Shown here: piece by piece, positions 11,451 through 20,039 of the stretch | Layout: each line of letters opens with the position of its first letter | How positions within the stretch are numbered: the first letter of the stretch is position 1 | Source: Isoetes engelmannii | Lineage: Eukaryota > Streptophyta > Lycopodiopsida > Isoetales > Isoetaceae | NCBI GenBank assembly: GCA_011763485.2 | Contig: JAANSK020082242.1 | Location: forward strand, 1-27,331 | Length of the DNA: 27,331 bases | Direction of reading: 5' to 3' | The notes under the pieces: generated by a model | Database searches by the model: none | The model's input: only the letters and a program-made list of their open reading frames with translations | Told to the model about the DNA's origin: nothing | Position numbers and translations under genes: made by a program

Positions 11451-11506
11451 AGAATTTTTAACATCACGCCACTAGGCAGCGTCCAATCGGACATGTGACG
11501 ACAGTA
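11451..11506 (+). repeat. Dispersed repeat, copy 2
   Basis: Matches 8557-8620 in the same orientation (GAATTT...AACATCACGCCACTAGG...GGACATGTGACGACA). It is directly preceded by a GATAA-type microsatellite. Confidence 0.6.
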
Positions 11507-11542
11507 CAAGGGACCAAAGTCCAAGAAACAACCAAACTGGGG

Positions 11543-11612
11543 AGTGGTTGCCTGAAGCAACCTGGAGGTCCTGAACCACTGAGGTTGAGGGTTTGCCAGG
11601 AATACCCTCAAC
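11543..11612. repeat. Cluster of nested hairpins
   Basis: Three inverted repeats lie within 70 bp: AGTGGTT (about 11543-11549) with AACCACT (about 11574-11580), GGTTGC (11546-11551) with GCAACC (11557-11562), and GTTGAGGGT (11584-11592) with ACCCTCAAC (11604-11612). It may be the structured end of a small mobile element. No RNA family was recognised. Confidence 0.5.
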
Positions 11613-14600
11613 AGTCTGCATTGTCAAAAAAATCCTATAAATCAATTTACATTTTAGATAAGAAATCAGAATAAACAATGGTAATCTTATGCTATTTACC
11701 GTGAATGGTACCTACCCAAATACGACTTGCAACCTGCTTATCTACTATTTTAACTCTGTTTAATCTGTGAAGGGAAGTGCATATTTGAATGGAAATGAAT
11801 ATTTGGAAGTGGTTGATAAACGGAATTTATGCGATCTTATAGCATGATACAACGAATTTTTGCTTTTAAGGGTATTTATGATGAGGCATGGGCTAATATC
11901 TTTGGCAAATATTCTAGTATATTTTTGACGTGGACTATTGCTTCTTACTGTAGCCTTTTTTTCCCTGTGTATATGCTACAATATCAGGCAACAGACTCTC
12001 ACGTGCAACTTTGGCATGTCCTTTTTCAACATGCATTGCAATTATTAAGATCCATGACATGACATTCTACTCCAATGTCCTAAAATGTACAACTCATATA
12101 AGAATGTATCGGTTTAAACTTCCCATCTTAGAACATGCATATTCAACAATAGCACCCATAGTGGGTCTTTGCCAAGTAATCGTTGCAATATCAAGCACAA
12201 GAAAATGGCAAGGTGAGCCAGCTTATGGACAAGGATATGTGTCTTAAATCGCAGTAGTTCCAATTTTAATAGAAGCTTAAGGAATAACAAATAACGTTTA
12301 CAGGAGAACCTCAAGGAATTGCTGACTTGGCCAATCAAATGCCAATCCTATGCAACTCTTATAAGTTTTCTTAGCAAGTAGGTTTCCTATAATCTGTTAA
12401 AGTTACAAATGCCGAATTGGATGAACAAAGTCCTGAATAAAATCATAGCTTAGAAAGTCATATCAAAGTGCATGATAAATTAAGCCAACCTTAGGTTTCT
12501 GCAAATGTCTTTAAGCCACAGATGCTTACTTTGTATCTTATACAAGCTGTAGAAAAACTCATAAAGATGAATGCCATATACAAAAGCAACTGTTTGCTGA
12601 ACATATCCATGGAGATGTTTAATCAACGTAGGAAGAAAGACAATTATTATAAATTACTTAAGATGTCTAGGTGGATCAAATCTTACCAACAAAGGCCAAC
12701 ATAGGTCACACCATATGGTGCAGCATTAGCGGGGAACAATTCCTGAATATAAAGCAGCATTGCATCTAAAATCCAACAAGCAGCAACTTCCACAGAAATA
12801 TGGTAGATCTAGGTGCATGATCTAGCCACCGCAAGGAGGTCAAACTACAACTTTAATGCTTCCATATGGCATGATCAAGTAATCTTCACTCATGAAAAGA
12901 AAGCGGTTACATCATTCATTTCACCATCATACTGCAAGCAGAAAGGACGCTGTTATATGTTAACATGTGAGAGACCTTGTTGGGCATGTGTAGGAATTAT
13001 GCAATTTCAAGACGCAGAATAACTCCAAAAACATTAGAGGTTTTTATTTTGCGTTGTCCTGTTGCCAATAAGCTGAAAACATGTATTCCATGAAATGAGA
13101 TTTTTTGTAACTCAGTGGTAAGTGATTGGCAATGAAAACCATACAAAAACCTCCACTATATTTTCCAAGTAGATCACAGAGTCTAATACCAGATTGACAG
13201 TATCCTTTTGGTAATAATAGATTGCAAGCTTCTTACCTTAACTTCATAAGTCTTTCTCTAAGATATGTCAATTTCTTATAGTATCTAGCTGCAGTTGAAG
13301 CAAGTATACATACTGTACAAAATTTTCTGAATCCAGTTGGAATATATGCAACGCATCAAACTTTGATTTAACTACTTGAAAATCGTTTCTACAAGCAGCC
13401 ATGAAGGCCATCCACACTAAGAATGCCATTCAGGAAGGCATGTTAAGAATCAGATCGCCTGCCTCATCTAAGATCATGCATGGCTCAGAATATTAACACC
13501 CATAATGTATAGAGCTCCTAACGGGGCACATGCATCAAGATAGATGCAACAAAAGTAATAGGATTTAAACCTTGCAATATTTATCTTTTGGAAACCTCTA
13601 AAACATCTAGATAATAGCCATTCTATGAATGAAATGCATAACTCCAAGGATATATACAAAACTGGCAACCCATAATGAGCTTTTTAATATGCAAATATTG
13701 TAACAGTATGAAACAAATCAAGGGATAAATTATCATCTTCAAATTAGCATCCCAGTTTGGGCAAAAAAATATATCAATTTTGTGGCCTAAACAGGACACA
13801 ATCATATCATCTCCAATATAATTACGGTTTATTTGCTTAATTGAATGTTCCAACGTGATTTGTTATCCAGAACTTAAAGGCAATGAAGCTGCTACAGAGC
13901 TCATACCCTGATGAGCATATTAGATAATCCCATGTACACACATAACTGTCTGGAGCTAGTAATTTTCAAGAGAAACACATGACAAGCCATTAGGTACTTA
14001 CATATGCCAACACTATATCAAAATCAGGGCTACATCTTAAGAATTTTAAGAATGGATAAAAGCAACAAACTTGGCTTCTTAATGGGTAATATGTGGTGTT
14101 TCTTTTTCTGGAATATGATGCCATTTGGTTTTACCATAGCAACTTACAATAATCTCTTTCTTTGCAAGCAATCAGTATGCTGATGGGATGAGCATTCAGA
14201 AATTTTAAAGAAATTTTGGTTGGCTTCGCATCGCAGTAGTAGTAGCAGCCCATAAATCTTGGCTTCAAGCTATATGGTGAGCAAAAATTCTTTTGCTTTA
14301 AATATGGGATTCTACTGTATGTATACTGGAAACAGAGCTATAGACAGAGAAAGATAAAATTATCGTAAAGAAAATAGGGAAAGAAGATCACTTAGGAGTC
14401 CAGCACCAAGAGCTTTGTTCCCAGCAACAAGAAGAACCACTGACATTTTGCTAAAGAGAGGCAAGCACTGATATCAGTGGATTTCATACAGAAAGTAGAT
14501 GGTTAATGTCAACAAATCCTGATATCTAGTGCTGAAGATGGCTGCTAATTTACTGTTTAAGCATGACACACACCAAGTTCTCAAGTTTGAAACGGAAAAA

Positions 14601-14940
14601 ATATTCCGAATCTAGAAGGCAGGAAAAATGGCACAAGAAATTTCGAGGAAGGAAGGAATCAGAGCAAGGGAAATCACATAATTCTAGAATGATTTGAGGC
14701 ATTGAAGTCGCAGAGCAAGAGCCCTTAGTCCCTTTGAAGCCACAAAACAGAGAGCCATGATGCTAGAACCACCCGACACAACCAGCAAACGAAATAGGGC
14801 CCATAATAAGAAAAATTGCCATTCGAAGCACAGCCTAAATAGAAATGGATTTGATGCGTCTTAACATCGATGAAACAGAAACAAGGACCGCTGATGTAAG
14901 GATGAGCCCGACAGGCAACAAGGGCGACATTTTTCAACAG

Positions 14941-15026
14941 TCACGGTTCAACTATTCTTTCAACCGTGAATTGGTTTAGATCAAGATCAAATGGTCAAAA
15001 TCTAGTCCATGTCATTTTTTATGACA
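14941..15026. repeat. Two short inverted repeats
   Basis: TCACGGTT and AACCGTGA enclose 13 bases at 14941-14969, and TGTCAT with ATGACA encloses a T run near 15010-15026. They lie between a gene-poor stretch and the second retroelement fossil. Function is unknown. Confidence 0.5.
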
Positions 15027-15149
15027 CGTGAATAGCCTAGGCTTTCAGATAAGGTGTCACCCAGGGTTGGGCTGTTGCGCCAAAAATAAAAATTTCAAAA
15101 AAAGAAAAGAAAAAAAGAAATTGCTCTGCTCTGCTCACCCAGATGCCAA

Positions 15150-16600
15150 GATGATCCTTCTGAGCATTTCTCGGTTCATCCTTGGTATTGTCTGTTCCTA
15201 TGGGGGGGGGATTTTCATCCTTTGCACAGCAACTGCAGCAGCTCGTTCAAATATTCCAGTAGTTGAAGCTAGATAACCAGGAGCTCAGGGAGCAAAGAGC
15301 TTGCAATGAGACAGCCTCTAGCCCTCAAAGCCTAAGATCAGTTTGCCAACGAAGTTTGACGGTACCTGGTCTAAGCTTCGCGGATTTTTGAACCAAATCT
15401 GGCTCATAATTCAGCTTCATCCTCACAGGTATCCCACAGGTCAGGAGCAAGTAGGGTTAGTTGGGTCTCTTCTCACAGGTTCGGCTCTCAGTTGGTTTGC
15501 CCCTTTGTTGGAGAAACGAGCTCTGGAGTTACAGGATTTTGCTGCCTTCGCAGCCGAGCTCGAGGTATATTTTGGAAATATAGATCGTCAGCAGAAAGCC
15601 GTTACAAAGCTCAGTAATCTCAGGCAAGGTTCACGTCCAGCCTCAGTTTATGCATCTGAATTCTGCCAAATTGAAATTGATACTGCCTAGGACGATGTTT
15701 CCCTTCGAGACTGTTTTCGGAGGGGCTTGTGGGAGGATGTCAAAGACATGTTGTTAACCATGGAGGATCCAAAGAACTTATGTGAAGCTATCAAATTTGG
15801 GGTTCGTTGTGATAACCGCCTTTTTGAGCGGAGGCAAAAAAGGCGAAATCAGCATGTTTGCCTAGTTTTACAGACTCCAGTAGTCAAGGCAGTACCTGCA
15901 CCATCGCCGAGGTCAGAAGGCCCAGTGCCTGTGCAGATTGATCGGGCGATTCGAGTGCCTCTGTCAGTAGCTAAGAAGCAGTGCAGAAGAGAGGCCAACC
16001 TTTGTCTCTATTGTGGTGGGGCAGGTCATATGGTTCGTGAGTGCCCGAGCGTCCCAATCACCCAGAAAACTTCAGAGGCCGGTTCTAGTAGTAGGAGTCT
16101 CTCTTCGGCTGGCCACCATTCCTCAGACTCCACCCAGATGCAGTGAAGGGTTTATCCTCTCAGATAAGGTCAGTAAGGAGTTTTCATTCTTGTAGTGCTA
16201 GAGTCAGAGGTCGGAAAGTTGGAAACATCGGTGCAACTTGACAGTGGTGTGAATGCTTGCTTTATGGATAGTGTGTTTGCTTCTAAGCACGTCATCCCTA
16301 GACGCAAAGTTGAGCATTCCAGTGCTGTTGGTGTGATTGATGGACGTGAGATCTCCTCGGGTGCAGTCATAGAATGTACTGCACCTGTTCAGCTTCTGTT
16401 CGAGGGAGCATCGTGTAGCATTTCCTTCAATCTCATTGCTAGCCCACATGCACCTGTAATCTTGGACCTCTCTTGGCTTGAGCTACACAACCCACAGATT
16501 AACTGGTGCTCTAGATAATTTCGCTTTGCTAGTTTCTGCTCCAGTTATGATTCATCCACAGTTCCTGCCTCTGTCCCGACATCTCCATCTCGTAGAGTCT
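15150..16600 (+). mobile_element. Broken Ty3/Gypsy fossil with Sushi/Tf1/Tcn1-like Gag and protease
   Basis: The gag part (about 15343-16146) shows the retrotransposon Gag fold signature: SLLTGSALSWF, then LEVYFGN, LRQGSRPASVYASEF and FRRGLWEDVKD. A single CCHC knuckle (CLYCGGAGHMVRECP) lies near 16003-16047. The following frame, 16195-16518, is a retropepsin with the active-site motif LDSG and a flap-to-C-terminal pattern ending near ILDLSWLELHNP. This Gag style is that of chromovirus-type Ty3/Gypsy elements rather than the family at 2070-7774. No LTRs, RT or integrase were recognised nearby. It is broken with at least a few breaks; age cannot be estimated without LTRs. Confidence 0.8.
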
Positions 16601-16619
16601 CATGGGCTCTTGACCTCGC

Positions 16620-17343
16620 TCCTGCTCATTCTCCTCCGAAGTGCCAACCACATCTATAGGAGTGAACCTTGTTGGAGCAAATGGATTTGCAAGAATTCAC
16701 TAAAATTGCTTTAGCCACAACATTACTCACATCAAATTTTATCTCTGCTTTTAAGGGAATGTCATGACCTAGAGATTGATAGATCTTTGCCACACTATAT
16801 TGTAGATGTTCCTTGAGTAGCCACCTTTCTTGCGGTCCAATAGATCCTAACACATATGGTGACATTCTCCAAGATCTCCCTTAACACTTTCATGTCACCT
16901 TTCCCTACAGAGTGAACTCTCAGCTTGAACTTCGTCCAACTAGTCCTATGCTTCTTCTACCCCAAACAATAATGGTAGTGATAGTTGTTAGCCTACACCA
17001 AATAAAATAAATAAAAACTCACGAATTTACACACCAATTGCAATACAAAATGTTGTTCCAAAAGCTTGATAATGCCATACACTCCTTACCATCAAGTTAC
17101 AACAGATTTCAAAAGGCATAATATTCAACTTTTTTGTTATCCATAGCTATTTATGTAATATGTTGGTGTATAACATTTTGTCTTAATCTAAGACAAATTT
17201 CATCTCAATCTAAGACAAATAATTTTACCTTTTCGGTGTAGTTGGCACAACATGATTGTTATTTTGCGCGATTTACTATAGACCGAGGACAACTGCACGT
17301 GGAACAACATGATCCTTCCTTCAAGCTAAAGATAATCAACAAC
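16620..17343. other. Unassigned stretch with one unrecognised minus-strand frame
   Basis: The minus-strand frame 16865-16626 (79 codons, starting MSPYVLGSIGPQERW) has protein-like composition and fairly even codon use, but I do not recognise it. Its flanks in the same frame contain stops. It may be a further piece of the minus-strand transposon remnant at 17344-17889, or an unrelated gene fragment. A short direct repeat (TCTAAGACAAAT) lies near 17195-17220. Confidence 0.35.
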
Positions 17344-17889
17344 TCACATGCTTTCCAGTATTATTATGGCACACTCTTTGTGGGGTTGAGAAATTGCACA
17401 TAAAGTGCACAATTCCAAGACGACAAAGGAGAGGACTTTATAGGCATAAAGATAGAACATACAAGATATGTCATGCACATTATGCCAAAACTTCACATCA
17501 TCAAGTCCACACTCTTCAAAAGATGCAATGCTCAAAGCACAGGTGTTCATGTTTGTTGGGCTCCACTCACAAGTTCAATATAGTTTTCAATAATCGCTGC
17601 TCATTTTTGCGCACTAGGTCAACCAATTCCTGCTTGTCAATTTACAGACTTTAAAAAAAGTCCAATCCCATGCTTTCATATGAGCTGGAAGTGCATAGTT
17701 GCCATTGTCAAGCTTTAATAACCTTTGTTATCGTCATGATCCCGCAACAGCATCATGGGACATGCAAGTTCAATGTCTGAGTTTAAAATGTATATACTAT
17801 CATATCATAAGGTAGCAGTCGCAAGTCTGAGTTGTGTGAATAATTTGCATGGTTTGGATTGCATCTGTACAATGAATGTTTCCACCGCT
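17344..17889 (-). mobile_element. Second, inverted piece of the 872-2069 transposon family
   Basis: The reverse complement of 17613-17889 matches 1873-2069 (for example GGTGGAAACATT, CAATCCAAACCATGCAAATT and the stretch around GTCTGTAAATTGACAAGC). This copy carries about 80 bp (17680-17759) that the first copy lacks. Beyond the shared part it continues to about 17344 with a 68-codon minus frame (17550-17344) and no known domain. It shows that the family is dispersed and that the copy at 872-2069 ends inside the element. Confidence 0.6.
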
Positions 17890-18480
17890 ATGAACAAGTT
17901 GTGGATGACTGCGATGGATGGTTAAAAATGTCGGGTCTTGTGTCAACTTCGAGGGTGTGATTGGATAGAATGATTGTGGATGGAGCATTGACATGGGTGT
18001 GTCATATATAGGGTTAGTCAGTTACTACCGTGTTTCATGTATTCGAGGTCACTTATTCTCGAGGGATGTCTCTATTAGTGTTGGCATTTTTTGCAGAAAT
18101 AGGAATTCTCATAGTAGAGTTATCCTAGTGTAGAGCTATCAAAATACATTATCCCTTGCAAGGAACCCAGAAAAAACCAGCGAAGATATATACCACCCCA
18201 ATAGTGTATTATCCTCCACAGTGGCAAGGATAAAAAGTTGTGGGGGTTGGTTCGAGGCTTACCGGTTGGACTTCTTTTTTTTTTTTTTAAATAATAGTAG
18301 AAAGAATAAAATTTATTTGTAATTTCGGTGTTTTCGTATTATTATAATATATAAAAAACATCCAATATACACAACAATACAATACAATGCAATAATACAA
18401 TACAATGCAATGCAATACATTATAGAATTTTTGTTATACATTAATAGATTTTTTGTTATACTTCTGCCCAAAACATATAA
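17890..18480. other. A/T-rich spacer with low-complexity tracts
   Basis: No gene was seen. It holds a run of about 16 T near 18273-18289 and a CAATA/CAATG microsatellite-like tract at 18372-18420, followed by two copies of TTTTGTTATAC near 18429 and 18450. Confidence 0.6.
18372..18420 (+). repeat. Degenerate (CAATA/CAATG)n microsatellite
   Basis: About nine CAATA- or CAATG-like units are interspersed over 49 bp. Confidence 0.75.
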
Positions 18481-18498
18481 ACCAAAGTAAGTATATTG

Positions 18499-18574
18499 CG
18501 ACGTGGCTATTTATTAAAGCACATGCCAATTTATGCAACGTGGCTATTTAAAGCACTTGTAAGACATACGTGGC
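18499..18574 (+). promoter_or_regulatory. Cluster of three ACGTGGC (ABRE-like) boxes
   Basis: ACGTGGC occurs at 18501-18507, 18538-18544 and 18568-18574. The first two lie in a short tandem repeat (GACGTGGCTATTTATTAAAG and AACGTGGCTATTTAAAGC). ACGTGGC is the core bound by plant bZIP factors of the ABF/ABI5 type. The cluster lies about 1.3 kb upstream of the kinase start codon, in the same direction. Its link to that gene is inferred. Confidence 0.4.
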
Positions 18575-19870
18575 AAAAAGTATCCAAAAGAAATGGAGAT
18601 ACCGGGTCCCTAAATCCACAAGCAAGTCCAGCAGGCCGGGCTGGAATTAAAAAGATCAGGAGACCGAGAGAGACCGGCCCATTCTTTCCCTGTGATTTTT
18701 AATTTCTGACGGACTGATCCATCTCGTTGGCTATCGCATAAATTCTCACACCAACTTCACCTACTCACGATACCTTCGCATTAATACCCTTCAATTCCTT
18801 CAAATCCCTTCTCAAAAACTGTGATTCCATACAAAAACCCATTTCCGGCAGAAGAATCCCGTTCTGGGTTGTAATCCTTAACAAAAACGGTGCAAAATTC
18901 AACCCCCAGAACAGCTTTTACCCACAACCTGAGATTCTTCTGAAAAAAAAATCCCTTTCCGGCACACTGTGTGATGGAAAATCAGACCGCACAAAACAGA
19001 GTTCAAGTCTGAATGTGTTAATTGCTGCATTATGGTTTTGCTACGGTGGATTTCAGATCCAATAGATTAGTCCATCCTTTCCAAATCATATACCTTCCCA
19101 TGTCCCCTTCATCTGGGCTGCCTGCCCATATCTCAGACAAGACAAGACCAGTCTAAAACAGCGTACCATGAATCTCTTCCGGTATGAGAAAGTACATGGA
19201 AATTTTCGCCCTGATTTGCTAAAAAAACAGCTCTGCTTTTGCTCTGTTGTAATTAGCGTGCAAATCTCTTGTTTAATCCCTTGGACGGACTTGTTTAAGC
19301 TCATCAATGAATTGTTTAATCCATTGAACTAATGCACTATGCAAAAAGGCGTTGGCACTGGAGATAACTGCCGGAATCGCAGTTTCTATGTGCTGTTCCA
19401 CTTTGTCTTCAAGCCCAAGCACGCCGTTTGTGTGCCCAACAAGCCTGCCACCGGACTAAGCTTGTAGATTGAAATCCAGTTTTACTCTGCTTACGGTCCA
19501 GGCTTTTAGATCTACAGACCAATTTGTCCTCTAATATAAAGCATCCCCGATTTAGAGCTTTGAGTATTTCACACGAAACGGATGCTTCCACAGATTTTTT
19601 TTACCTTCTAAGCGCCTAGACCCACAACCTCCTTCTTCTATATTTTTCTTCCTATTCGGGTTTTCAACGCATGCAGTATTCCTGCGCTTTCCGACCATGG
19701 CCATAGCCACAGCCCTAGCGTAGGGAGATCCTCTGTTTTCTGCCTCTTTTTCTCAGAGCAAAGGATCTGCGGCACCAGAGCAAAGATTTCTAATCGAATC
19801 AAGGGCACGGCGGATGATTCATACATGGTTAAAATAGTATGAGATTTGTGAAGGCTTTGTGCACAGGATC
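18575..19870 (+). other. Upstream/leader region of the receptor-like kinase gene
   Basis: No other coding region was recognised. The stretch is rich in C/T and in unspaced ATTC and CCTTC runs typical of plant leaders. The transcription start cannot be placed. Close to the kinase ATG there are short upstream frames (see 19814-20039). TTTGTGCACAG ends at 19865 and could serve as a 3' splice site of a leader intron. Confidence 0.35.
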
Positions 19871-20039
19871 ATGCCATCGAGGCTTCTGGTGGGCGCTCCA
19901 ACGCCCCAGCCTCGCCATAGCCGGAAAAATGCCACGACCCACCATGCTTTTTCTCACAAGGTTGAATCTAGGGCACAAATCCGAACTGGGTCTTCTTCCG
20001 GCGGCCATAGACAGAGCTTGGTTTTGGGATTGGCCATAG
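19814..20039 (+). promoter_or_regulatory. Overlapping upstream ORFs before the kinase start
   Basis: Three ATGs precede the main start within 60 bases: 19814-19837 (MIHTWLK, stop), 19825-19842 (MVKIV, stop) and 19839-20039 (66 codons). The last is out of frame with the kinase and overlaps its first 169 bases. If all are in the mature leader they would be expected to reduce initiation at 19871. A leader intron ending at the CACAG before 19866 would remove them, so their presence in mRNA is unproved. Confidence 0.35.

Larger units (their letters stand above)
10505..14940. other. Long stretch without a defensible gene
   Basis: The sequence is A/T-rich and resembles intron or intergenic DNA. Short reading frames on both strands show no known domain. 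Items seen are a (GATAA)n-like run near 11434-11451, the dispersed repeat at 11451-11506, nested hairpins at 11543-11612, and two short minus-strand open stretches followed by GT (12790-12687 and 14446-14392) that could be exons of an unrecognised gene. Confidence 0.45.

Noticed and set aside
17394-17654. 86-codon plus-strand frame rich in C/H/K
   Set aside because: It overlaps the minus-strand transposon piece, has no zinc-finger spacing, and is best explained as an antisense shadow.
19859-19870. Upstream extension of the kinase frame starting at GTG
   Set aside because: Plant nuclear genes start at ATG, and the first in-frame ATG is at 19871. The extension adds only four residues.
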